Below, piece after piece: positions 40,352-46,976 of a DNA stretch of 48,231 bases; within the stretch, counting starts at the first letter, position 1; each line of letters begins with the position of its first letter. The position numbers and the translations under genes were made by a program. Under the pieces are notes generated by a model. That model ran no database searches and was not told the origin of the DNA. It saw only the letters and a list, made by a program, of their open reading frames with translations. The stretch lies in the NCBI RefSeq assembly GCF_026162625.1, contig NZ_JAOTBD010000028.1:1-48231 (forward strand), written 5' to 3'. The stretch is from Paracoccus beibuensis (lineage in GTDB: Bacteria > Pseudomonadota > Alphaproteobacteria > Rhodobacterales > Rhodobacteraceae).

Positions 40352-41059
40352 ATGGGACGGCAGGCCCGCGACCTGCCCGATGATCTAGCGGCACGCCTTG
40401 CCGCGCGGGTGCGGGCGGGCGAGTTCGCGCCGGGCGCGCGGCTGCCCAGCGAACGTGACCTCAGCGCGGAATATGCCGTCTCGCGCCCGGTCGTGCGTGA
40501 GGCGCTGTCGCATCTGAAATCGGCCGGTCTGGTCGAGGCGCGAGCCGGATCAGGCGTCTATGTGAACGCCAAGGCCGAGGCCAAGGCCTTCCGTCTGCAT
40601 CCCGTTGACCTCGAGCAGGACGAGTCGCTTGCGCAGGTGATGGAGCTTTTGATGGCGGTCGAGGTCGCCGCCGCGAGCAGCGCCGCGGTCCATCGGACCG
40701 AGGCCGATCTCAAACATATCCGGCGCGAGCTTCTGGGTATGGAATATGCCATCGCCAGCGACCGGCTGGGCGATGACGAGGATTTCGCCTTTCACCAGGC
40801 GATCGTCGCGGCGACACACAACCCCTATTTCGTGTCGCTGTGCAGCCACCTTGACTATGGGGTGCGCCGCGTCATCCGGATCACGCGCAGTAATACGCGC
40901 TACCATATGTCTGAGATGCAGGACGCGGTGCAGTGCGAGCATCGCGCCATCTATAACGCGATTGCCGCAAGCGACGCCGAAGGCGCGGCCCGCGCTGCGG
41001 GGGTGCATCTGCAAAACGCAGTGAAGCGGTTGTATAAGGTTCGTGATAGCGGGGCGTGA
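40352..41059 (+). CDS. GntR-family regulator (FCD/FadR-type)
   Basis: A 235-residue GntR regulator. The winged helix is at residues 5-75 (ARLAARVRAGEFAPGARLPS, ERDLSAEYAVSRPVVREALS, HLKSAGLVEARAGSGVYV). The FCD domain follows, with a metal/ligand pattern in DEDFAFHQAIVAATHNPYF and EHRAIYNAIAASD. It is divergent from operon 2 and sits next to a perfect AATTGG-N5-CCAATT site. The ATG at 40352 is preceded by AAAGG; a TTG at 40337 behind GAAGGAAG is a real alternative. It resembles the other GntR regulator in fold only, so the two likely sense different metabolites. Confidence 0.91.
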   Translation: MGRQARDLPDDLAARLAARVRAGEFAPGARLPSERDLSAEYAVSRPVVREALSHLKSAGLVEARAGSGVYVNAKAEAKAFRLHPVDLEQDESLAQVMELLMAVEVAAASSAAVHRTEADLKHIRRELLGMEYAIASDRLGDDEDFAFHQAIVAATHNPYFVSLCSHLDYGVRRVIRITRSNTRYHMSEMQDAVQCEHRAIYNAIAASDAEGAARAAGVHLQNAVKRLYKVRDSGA

Positions 41060-41533
41060 TCAGCGCCAGCCAAGCCTCGGGGTGACATTCGTCAAGGTGC
41101 TTTAAGGTGCTTTCCATAACAATGCCTCATGCTCTGTCCGCCGTCGAATTACCGAGAACAAACATTGTGGCTTTGGCTTGGAAGGTTCCAGCTATGTTGA
41201 GATCATGCGACTTGGCGTAGACAGGCAGCTGCCAACTGCCACGTGGTTGGTAAGTGGCAGGGTAAACGACCGGTCGGGTTCAACGTACTGAATCAACGGG
41301 TGTAGCGGGCAAAAGAACTACACCGACCTGCATTGCAGGGCTGTACTTCGATAGGGAATATCGGCCGCATGACAATCGGAAGGATGCAAGTCATAATTCG
41401 GGTATTCCATAAAACCCGTTGATAGTCGTCAATGCCTATTGGCAACCATCTTGGGATGCGGGGACGGGCCCGAATGGACCCGTTGTCTTTTTCGGCTTGC
41501 CCCACCGCATGCAAGAGCAAGCCATCTCTGCGG
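41060..41533. other. gap downstream of GntR, short tandem repeat, no gene recognised
   Basis: About 475 bp without a recognised gene. It contains a perfect tandem pair AAGGTGCTTT (41094-41103 and 41104-41113). There are also imperfect palindromes around 41228-41262 (CTGCCA ... TGGCAG, and CCAAC ... GTTGG) that could terminate the GntR transcript. A minus-strand frame of 75 codons at 41293-41520 has no recognisable content. Confidence 0.35.
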
Positions 41534-41818
41534 TTAAGAGTTGACGCTGTCCTTTAGAGCCTTGGCTACTGTGAACTTCACCACGCGATCTGCAGGCTTT
41601 GTCATGGCCTCGCCTGTTGACGGATTGCGGACCTGTCGTTCAGGACGATCCCGACAGGCGAGCTTGCCCAAGCCAGGAAGGGTGAGGGCGCCGCCCTCGG
41701 CCACGATCGACGTCGCAACTTCGGAGAGCGCCTCAAGGACAGAAGAGACATCCTTTTTCTCAATGCCTGACTTTTCGGCCAGAGTGGCAAGCAGCTCAGT
41801 CTTGGTCATCGGCTTCAT
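41534..41818 (-). CDS. HU-family DNA-binding protein
   Basis: A 94-residue HU/IHF-family protein: MTKTELLATLAEKSGIEKKD at the start, the helix SSVLEALSEVATSIVAEGG, the strand region LTLPGLGKLACRDRPERQV and the DNA-contact arm RNPSTGEAMTKPADRVVKFT. It lacks the insertion-specific features of IHF, so HU-like is the better call. It bends DNA without strong sequence preference. I chose the ATG at 41818 because AAGGAA lies ten bases before it and the upstream extension is not family-like. Plasmid-borne HU genes are common in this group. No neighbouring gene is linked to it. Confidence 0.92.
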   Translation of the reverse strand: MKPMTKTELLATLAEKSGIEKKDVSSVLEALSEVATSIVAEGGALTLPGLGKLACRDRPERQVRNPSTGEAMTKPADRVVKFTVAKALKDSVNS

Positions 41819-42009
41819 CGTTCTTTCCTTGTCATGTGAACATCTGGGATAGGGGTAGCCAGTGTCGGCCAGTTTTGCCACCTGAATGCGATTGGGCCAA
41901 GGTCCGGGGAGACCCGTGGGATATGCTTATTGAAAGACGAGATTGAGGCGTCGGAAAGCGCCGACGGTTGCAGGTGCAAGTGCAGCACAATCTGCCGGCA
42001 AACGACGTC

Positions 42010-42186
42010 CTAGCCCCTGCTGCGGGCGGCGCCTGTAACGAGGCTCAAAGCCAGGGCACCTGATGGGAGCGGGCGGTGTGGAATTGTCCCCCAGTGGCGG
42101 ACTTCGCCGCCACGCTCCCCCTGTGCAACTGCGACCGATATCGTCGCCTTGTGGACATCCAGCCCGATGAACATGCTACTCTGCAT
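42010..42186 (-). pseudogene. truncated IS110-family transposase (first about 33 codons)
   Basis: MQSSMFIGLDVHKATISVAV, then AQGERGGEVRHWGT, is the start of an IS110-family transposase, including the first Asp of the DEDD site. Similarity ends near 42085, and the frame continues with unrelated residues to a stop at 42010. The upstream flank (read on the minus strand, 42187-42292) contains the hairpin GCACCAG-N5-CTGGTGC, in the place where IS110 elements encode their bridge RNA. The element therefore keeps its left end but lost the gene body and right end. It faces away from the intact IS110 gene at 42478. Confidence 0.72.
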
Positions 42187-42299
42187 CTGGTCTCTCCCCC
42201 ATTCTTGAGGCTCGGCACCAGCCAATCTGGTGCAACCCTCGAACGGAGAATGCCGCGGGAGAGGCCACCGACCCAGTCAGCTTGTCTTATTTAGGGGCT

Positions 42300-42357
42300 G
42301 GCTCCTGAGGGTATACAGGAGCCACTGCCCGCCACGCCATTTGTGGCGGGCAGTGGC
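42300..42357 (+). ncRNA. strong hairpin pair upstream of IS110 transposase, candidate bridge RNA
   Basis: Hairpin 1: GGCTCCTG (42300-42307), eight bases, CAGGAGCC (42316-42323). Hairpin 2: GCCACTGCCCGCCAC (42321-42335), loop GCCATTT, GTGGCGGGCAGTGGC (42343-42357), a perfect 15-bp stem; the two overlap by three bases. They lie 120-180 bp before the IS110 transposase start. IS110 elements are known to encode a structured bridge RNA in the non-coding stretch before the gene. I could not assign target- and donor-binding loops, so a terminator or unrelated repeat remains possible. Confidence 0.4.
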
Positions 42358-42477
42358 GGCGGTTGGATCGTCATCTGCTGGGTCAGCAAGGACCGTTTGT
42401 GAGTTTGATCAACCGCCGTCTTCACCAGGGGCCTGAACGGGTACGCGTGTTTGCGTCACGCATGACAAGCATAGGAC

Positions 42478-43422
42478 ATGGCGAAGATGACTGAACATAC
42501 CAACGGCATCGACATCTCGAAAACCCATCTCGACGCCTTCCGTCTGGAAGATCAGGCGGCGCGGCAGTTCGAGAATGCGCCCCGGGGCTTCCGGGCCTTG
42601 ATCCGCTGGCTCGGCCAGACGCCGGTCGCCCGCATCGTCTTCGAACCGACAGGGCCTTATCATCGAGCCTTCGAGACGGCGCTGTCGGGCAAGCTGCCGC
42701 TGGTCAAGGTCAATCCGCTGCAGGCTCGTCGCTTTGCCGAAGCGTGCGGGATGCGGGCCAAGACCGATGCTGTCGATGCACGCATCCTGGCCCGGATGGG
42801 GGCCGCCCTGAAGCTGGAACCGGATGCGCCAGCCGCAGAGAACCTGCTTGCGCTCAAAGACTTGCAGGTGGCACGGACGGCACTGGTCAAGGAGCGAACC
42901 CGCCTGCGCAACCGCAGCCATGTGCAGCTCAATCCGATCCTGAAACGCCAGATCAAGGTGCGCCTGACCCTCGTCGAGCGCCAGCTCGCCGAGCTCGATG
43001 CCGCGATTGCACGCCATATCGTCAGCGACAAAGCCCTGGAGCACAAGCGCGAGATCCTGTGCTCGATCCCCGGCCTCGGACCCATCGCCGCCGCGCCGAT
43101 CCTCACCTTCCTGCCGGAAATCGGCACCCTCGACAGAAAGCAGGCCGGAAGTCTCGCAGGTCTTGTCCCGCACAGCCGCGAGTCCGGTCAATGGAAGGGA
43201 AAGTCCTTCATCAGCGGCGGGCGAAAGCCCCTGCGTGACGCGCTCTACATGCCCGCCCTCGTGGCCATGCGCTTCAACCCCGATCTCAAGGCGAAGTATC
43301 ACGCCCTGCGCGCGGCGGGAAAGCCCGCCAAGGTTGCTATCGTCACGCTCATTCGCAAGCTCATCGAAATGGCCAACGCTCTCGTCAAAGCCGATCGCCA
43401 CTGGGTCTATAAACCTACTTGA
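42478..43422 (+). CDS. IS110-family DEDD transposase
   Basis: A 314-residue transposase with both IS110 domains. The N-terminal RuvC-like DEDD domain has NGIDISKTHLDAF (Asp), RIVFEPTGPYHRAFE (Glu) and MRAKTDAVDARILARMG (Asp-x2-Asp). The C-terminal Tnp_20 domain has LCSIPGLGPIAAAPILTFLP, AGLVPHSRESGQWKG and SFISGGRKPLRDALYM, with a Ser (in SFISGGR) in the place of the catalytic serine known for this family. The length is typical for the smaller IS110 proteins. Family members recombine DNA guided by the element's own bridge RNA. The frame is undamaged. The ATG at 42478 has no strong ribosome-binding site. Confidence 0.91.
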   Translation: MAKMTEHTNGIDISKTHLDAFRLEDQAARQFENAPRGFRALIRWLGQTPVARIVFEPTGPYHRAFETALSGKLPLVKVNPLQARRFAEACGMRAKTDAVDARILARMGAALKLEPDAPAAENLLALKDLQVARTALVKERTRLRNRSHVQLNPILKRQIKVRLTLVERQLAELDAAIARHIVSDKALEHKREILCSIPGLGPIAAAPILTFLPEIGTLDRKQAGSLAGLVPHSRESGQWKGKSFISGGRKPLRDALYMPALVAMRFNPDLKAKYHALRAAGKPAKVAIVTLIRKLIEMANALVKADRHWVYKPT

Positions 43423-43479
43423 CCAAGACGGATACTCACAGCCGATCATGGGGTCTAATTATTAGGAAGGAACCCAACC

Positions 43480-44472
43480 ATGAGCATATTTCGTGCGGTC
43501 GTGATTGAGAAGAACGACACGGGCCAAACCGTCACGCTGAAAGATTTCAGCGAAGCCGACCTGATGGAGGGTGATGTCACTCTCCGAGTGACGCATTCGA
43601 CGGTAAACTACAAGGACGGCCTTGCCTTGACCGGAAAGAGCCCGGTCGTGCGACGCTTTCCCATGATCCCCGGCATCGACTGCGCCGGGGTGGTCGAGAT
43701 ATCCAGCAATCCCGACTTCCGGGCCGGAGATCGCGTTATCCTCAACGGTTGGGGCACGGGGGAAACGCATCTGGGCGCCTATGCGGAAAAGAGCCGAGTG
43801 AAAGGCGATTGGCTGGTGCCGCTACCGGACGGCCTGACGCCTGCCGAAGCGATGGCGATCGGCACCGCGGGCTATACCGCCATGCTCAGCGTGCTTGCCC
43901 TTGAGAAACATGGACTGAAGCCGACTGACGGGCCTGTCGTCGTCACAGGTGCGGCCGGTGGCGTCGGCTCGGTCGCGATTGTCCTGCTCGCCAAGGCTGG
44001 ATGGCACGTCATCGCGTCGACGGGCCGGGCCAAAGAGGCGGACTATCTCAAAAGCCTCGGCGCGACCGAGATCATCGATCGCAACGAACTCTCTGGCGCC
44101 GGGCGGCCACTGGGCAAGGAGCGCTGGATCGCCGGCGTCGATTGTGTGGGATCGCATACTCTGGCCAATGTCCTGTCGATGACCAGATATGGCGGTGCCG
44201 TCACCGCATGCGGCCTCGCGCAGGGGATGGATCTCCCTGCCTCGGTGGCGCCCTTCATCCTGCGCGGTGTCTCGCTGCTCGGCATCGATTCCGTGATGTG
44301 CCCGAAGCCGCGTCGCGTTGAAGCCTGGGCACGCCTTGCGACCGACCTCGATCGCGGCAAACTTGCCGGGATCACCTCGACCATCCCTCTGGAAGATACC
44401 ATCGCGGCCGGAGCCGACATTCTCGCGGGGAAGGTGCGCGGGCGTCTGGTCGTTGAGATCGATCGGAACTGA
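43480..44472 (+). CDS. AcuI/YhdH-type NADPH-dependent reductase
   Basis: A 330-residue zinc-free MDR enzyme of the YhdH/AcuI group. [20 protein letters not shown] and [15 protein letters not shown] are diagnostic, the nucleotide loop is [20 protein letters not shown], and [20 protein letters not shown] is the typical C-terminal phrase. Known members reduce acryloyl-CoA to propionyl-CoA, which in marine Rhodobacterales detoxifies acrylate from dimethylsulfoniopropionate; the general role is removal of reactive enoyl compounds. AAGGA precedes the ATG. It stands alone, between the IS110 element and the convergent ArsR gene. Confidence 0.9.
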   Translation: MSIFRAVVIEKNDTGQTVTLKDFSEADLMEGDVTLRVTHSTVNYKDGLALTGKSPVVRRFPMIPGIDCAGVVEISSNPDFRAGDRVILNGWGTGETHLGAYAEKSRVKGDWLVPLPDGLTPAEAMAIGTAGYTAMLSVLALEKHGLKPTDGPVVVTGAAGGVGSVAIVLLAKAGWHVIASTGRAKEADYLKSLGATEIIDRNELSGAGRPLGKERWIAGVDCVGSHTLANVLSMTRYGGAVTACGLAQGMDLPASVAPFILRGVSLLGIDSVMCPKPRRVEAWARLATDLDRGKLAGITSTIPLEDTIAAGADILAGKVRGRLVVEIDRN

Positions 44473-44507
44473 TCAGATGGGGATGGAGCGGCGCCGGAGC
44501 GCGCCGC

Positions 44508-44813
44508 TCAGATCAGGTCGCGCAGTTCCTTCAGGAGGGCCGCGATATTCTCCTCGTGGCGCTTGTAATAGGTCCAGGGTCCGATGCGCTGCGAGGTCAC
44601 CAGCTTGGCGCGCTGCAAAGCGGTCAGGTACAGAGAAACGGTGGACTGGGACAGGCCAGCCTGTTCCTGAATGATGCTCACGCAGACGCCAACCTGCTCA
44701 GGATCAACGTCCTGTTCAGGGTAACTTTTTCGCGGGTCCTTGAGCTTCGCCAGGATTGCGAGCCGGGCGGGATTGTCCAAGGCCTTGAGTGCTTCACTGA
44801 TATCGATGCTCAT
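44508..44813 (-). CDS. ArsR-family transcriptional regulator
   Basis: A 101-residue ArsR/SmtB-type winged-helix protein: ALKALDNPARLAILAKLKDP, then VCVSIIQEQAGLSQSTVSLY and LTALQRAKLVTSQRIGPWTYYKR. It has a single cysteine (GVCVS) and no ELCVCDL-type metal site, so it is more likely a thiol- or electrophile-responsive member than a metal sensor. It is divergent from a decayed NmrA-like reductase gene, and two perfect palindromes lie directly before its start. It is convergent with the AcuI-type gene. In related loci such regulators repress a neighbouring reductase (family knowledge applied by inference). Confidence 0.9.
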   Translation of the reverse strand: MSIDISEALKALDNPARLAILAKLKDPRKSYPEQDVDPEQVGVCVSIIQEQAGLSQSTVSLYLTALQRAKLVTSQRIGPWTYYKRHEENIAALLKELRDLI

Positions 44814-44821
44814 GTTCGTTT

Positions 44822-44847
44822 ATATAATTATATTTTGCAATATTGCA
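44822..44847. promoter_or_regulatory. twin palindromes, candidate ArsR operator
   Basis: ATATAATTATAT (44822-44833) and TGCAATATTGCA (44836-44847) are perfect 12-bp palindromes, three bases apart, starting nine bases upstream of the ArsR start codon. ArsR-type repressors bind imperfect 12-2-12-type palindromes in this position. The stretch 44820-44852 is almost entirely A/T and must also hold the promoter. Confidence 0.6.
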
Positions 44848-44869
44848 ATATCTCACTAGCCATGCGGGC

Positions 44870-45440
44870 TCTGATGCCGCCAGGGTGCTGGAGTGGCAAG
44901 CGTTTCGGTTTCTGGCTTTGCCGAATGGCCGCGTTGAAGGCGACTAATGGATATATTCGTGTCGCGCCAGTCGACATCGATGATCCCGTTCGATTACCGC
45001 CGCTGTCGAGGGCTACACGATCATCGTCAATGCCGTGCGCCTGCGTGGCGAAATTGAGCCGAGTGCGGTTCTCGATTTCCACGAGCGTATCATGAAGTCC
45101 GTGGCGGACCTTGGGCAGGAGCTTTCGATCCAGGTCGTCATCGTCGGTGGGGCCGGCACGGTGCGATTGCCGGACGGCCGCCGCTTCTGGCAATCTCCAT
45201 CCTTTCCGCCGGTCACCCTTCCGCGCGGCCGTGCCCACGCCCTGTTGCGCGATCACCTGGAGGAGCGTGAGCACGCCTATGGATGGGCGTATCTGGTGCC
45301 GCCTCCGCGCTTCGATCCCGAGGGGCCACGCACCGGCCATATCGCCCGCTGGCCCGCACAGAGTGATGAATCAGATTTCCTGCGATCCTCGCCCAGCTAC
45401 GCGGATTTTGCGCAGGCCGTGCGGCAAGCCGCACTGACGC
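44870..45440 (+). pseudogene. NmrA-like NAD(P)-binding reductase, frameshifted and truncated
   Basis: From 45035 the frame reads LRGEIEPSAVLDFHERIMKS, VADLGQELSIQVVIVGGAGT, RGRAHALLRDHLEEREHAYG and WAYLVPPPRFDPEGPRTGHI, which is the second half of an NmrA/YwnB-type NAD(P)-binding protein. Upstream, VAPVDIDDP in one frame and SITAAVEGYTIIVNAVRL in the next are the preceding segment joined by a frameshift near 44995. The N-terminal glycine-rich loop is not visible. The 3' end runs into the IS630 region near 45440 before a natural C-terminus. It faces the ArsR gene across the twin palindromes, so it was probably that repressor's target. Confidence 0.68.
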
Positions 45441-45461
45441 CATGGCAAGGCGTCTGTCTGG

Positions 45462-45509
45462 TGGGGCTGCCCTCCAGACGGGCATACCCGTCTTCCGTTC
45501 AGCCCCACC
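45462..45509. repeat. inverted repeat at the 3' end of the IS630 transposase
   Basis: GGTGGGGCTG (45462-45471) and CAGCCCCACC (45500-45509) are perfect complements, and an inner GTCTGG/CCAGAC pair lies close by. The right arm includes the last transposase codons and the stop. It may be a terminator or part of the IS end; it has no match at the other end of the element. Confidence 0.5.
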
Positions 45510-46086
45510 GGCCAAGCTGGTTGTCGGCACCGGCCATGGTGGTTGTCGCCCAACACGTAGCAATTGATCGAACGCGCTTGGGGTCGTTTGCGAAGGCGTT
45601 CCAGGCATCGCAGCATCGGTCAACGATGTCGTCGTAGGTGTCGAAGACGGTGATTGCGAGGCGGTTTGCCCGCAGATAGGCCCAGATGTTCTCGACCGGG
45701 TTCAGCTCTGGCGCATAGGGCGGGAGCATCACGATGGTGATGTTGTCGGGGATGCGCAGAGCGCTGGAGCCATGCCAGCCAGCACCGTCCATCACGAGCA
45801 CGGCGTGGGCGCCCGGCGCGACGGCTTTTGCGATTTCGACAAGGTGGGCGTTCATGGCCGAGGTGTCGGCACGCGGCATGACCAGGGCCGCGGTTGTGGC
45901 GCGGGCCGGGCAGACGGCGCCGAAGATATAGGCCCATTCGTAGCGGGTATCGCGCGGCGCGCGGGGGCGGGTTCCGCGCTCGGCCCAGGTCCGGGTGAGC
46001 GTCCCTTGCTGGCCCACGCGTGCCTCATCTTGGAACCATACCTCCAGAGGCTTGCCGCGCGCTGCCTCTGGCAGGGCGACCTTCAC
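45499..46086 (-). CDS. IS630-type transposase, second frame (DDE catalytic part)
   Basis: About 195 residues holding the catalytic half. Acidic residues: D in LEVWFQDEARVGQQG, D in AVLVMDGAGWHGS and E in PPYAPELNPVENIWAYLR, where the last motif is the hallmark of the IS630/Tc1 group. TRTWAERGTRPRAPRDTRYE is also characteristic. It overlaps the first frame by a few bases, and independent initiation at a GTG at 46086 is possible, but fusion by frameshift is more likely. The C-terminus ends at a stop at 45499 inside an inverted repeat. Left and right IS ends were not pinned down; the right end may lie near 46675. Confidence 0.85.
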   Translation of the reverse strand: MKVALPEAARGKPLEVWFQDEARVGQQGTLTRTWAERGTRPRAPRDTRYEWAYIFGAVCPARATTAALVMPRADTSAMNAHLVEIAKAVAPGAHAVLVMDGAGWHGSSALRIPDNITIVMLPPYAPELNPVENIWAYLRANRLAITVFDTYDDIVDRCCDAWNAFANDPKRVRSIATCWATTTMAGADNQLGRWG

Positions 46087-46589
46087 CGTAGCGGCAAAGT
46101 TTTTTTGAATGCCTCTTGGGCCGATGGATCGGACTTGGGGTGCTGGGGGCGCACCGAAAGGCGGCGAAAGCCGAGGGCCGCCAGTTGTTTGCCGACCGTC
46201 CGCTCGTGCATGACCACGCCAAAGCGGTCCTCGATCTTGCGCTTGAGATCGACGCAGCGCCAGCGCACCACCCCATCGGCCTCAAGGTCAGGCCCTTCCC
46301 GAACCATCCGAGCCAGTTCCACCTTCTGCTCAAGGTTCAGGAGCGGCGTCGGACCCGCCGCATAGCGGTTCGACAGACCGGCAATCCCCTCGGCATTGTA
46401 GCGATGAACCCAATCGCGCAGGGTCTGCCGATCCATGCCGCAGGCCTCAGCTGCCGTCCTGCGATCTGTCCCATCCAGAACAAGAGCAATCGCCAGCATC
46501 CGCCGCGCCGCCTTCGCATCCTTTGTGCGAGCCGCCGTCGTCCGAAGTTCGCTTGCCGACATATCCGTGCGCGTGATCTCAACCGCCAT
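46083..46589 (-). CDS. IS630-type transposase, first frame (DNA-binding part)
   Basis: About 168 residues with a helix-turn-helix region: RRTAAEACGMDRQTLRDWVH, then RYNAEGIAGLSNR, VRWRCVDLKRKIEDRFGV and HERTVGKQLAALGFRRLSVR. These are typical of the N-terminal half of IS630 transposases. The ATG at 46589 has GGAGG six bases before it; 46601 is an in-frame alternative. The frame stops at 46083, shortly after EAFKK. Seven A residues (46100-46106 on the minus strand) let the ribosome slip back one base and continue into the second frame as KKNFAATVKVALPEA, the expected family sequence. The element therefore looks intact if the frameshift is counted. Confidence 0.85.
   Translation of the reverse strand: MAVEITRTDMSASELRTTAARTKDAKAARRMLAIALVLDGTDRRTAAEACGMDRQTLRDWVHRYNAEGIAGLSNRYAAGPTPLLNLEQKVELARMVREGPDLEADGVVRWRCVDLKRKIEDRFGVVMHERTVGKQLAALGFRRLSVRPQHPKSDPSAQEAFKKTLPLR
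46100..46106 (-). promoter_or_regulatory. A7 slippery site for -1 ribosomal frameshift
   Basis: The minus strand reads TTC-AAA-AAA-ACT in the first frame. A -1 slip gives AAA-AAA-AAC-TTT-GCC, joining the two transposase frames in the order seen in single-frame IS630 relatives. Programmed -1 frameshifting on A-runs is known for several IS families. Confidence 0.75.
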
Positions 46590-46685
46590 CAAAGCCTCCA
46601 TCCCTCGAGACCCATGATTCAGATTTTCAGGTCGAAGGGAATCCCGAGCGAGTCAGAGATCAAGGCGATTGGTATTAAACCAGCG

Positions 46686-46834
46686 TGAGCGACTTGGAGG
46701 ATGCGATCTATGACTATCTGGCGCAGCATAACATCCGACCGAAGCCTTTTGTTTGGACCAAGTCAGCCGACGATATCCTCACCCGTGAACGACGCGCGCT
46801 CGATGCACTCGATGGTATCTGCGGGAACAGGTAG
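46686..46834 (+). pseudogene. 3' fragment of a second, different IS630-type transposase
   Basis: The frame reads SDLEDAIYDYLAQHNIRPKP, FVWTKSADDILTRERRALDA and LDGICGNR before a TAG at 46832-46834. This is the C-terminal end of another IS630 subgroup (F-x-WTKSADDIL and ERR-ALDAL are characteristic). It is on the opposite strand from the neighbouring IS630 element, so it is a remnant of an older insertion. The rest of the gene is missing to the left, probably removed when the intact IS630 element or a deletion joined here. Confidence 0.75.
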
Positions 46835-46849
46835 CAAGCGTCAGATTCA

Positions 46850-46970
46850 GAACACTAGGTGCGTGCAGGTCCACCACAGGAAGGGTGATCGCGATCGCGA
46901 ACACTGCATCGCTGAACGCCTCCAGCCGATCCGGTTTGCGCTCGGTGCCTTCAAGAGAGAATATCGCCAT
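46850..46970 (-). pseudogene. 5' fragment of a TMEM175-type channel gene
   Basis: From the ATG at 46970 the minus strand reads MAIFSLEGTERKPDRLEAFS and DAVFAIAITLPVVDLHAP. The FSDAVFAIAITL phrase is the signature of the first transmembrane segment of bacterial TMEM175 (DUF1211) potassium-channel proteins. After about 40 residues the similarity ends at the junction with the IS630 fragment near 46850, so only the first helix remains. The start codon lies only 6 bp behind the aldo/keto reductase stop, so the two probably formed an operon. Confidence 0.75.
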
Positions 46971-46976
46971 CTGACG

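Larger units (their letters stand above)
42294..43440 (+). mobile_element. IS110-type insertion sequence, apparently intact
   Basis: An intact IS110-family transposase with about 180 bp of structured non-coding sequence before it and about 20 bp after it. IS110 elements lack inverted repeats and target duplications, so the limits are estimates. The left limit is placed where the opposing, truncated IS110 element begins, and the right limit before the next gene's ribosome-binding site. Insertion next to another IS110 end suggests that the older element served as target. Confidence 0.5.

Noticed and set aside
42321..42357. Perfect 15-bp hairpin as an ordinary Rho-independent terminator
   Set aside because: No T-run follows on either side and no gene ends just before it; the position before an IS110 gene makes a structured IS end more likely, though not proven.
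45437..45510. Left inverted repeat of the IS630 element
   Set aside because: No match was found to the sequence near the presumed right end (about 46620-46675), and no TA duplication could be paired, so the end was left unassigned.
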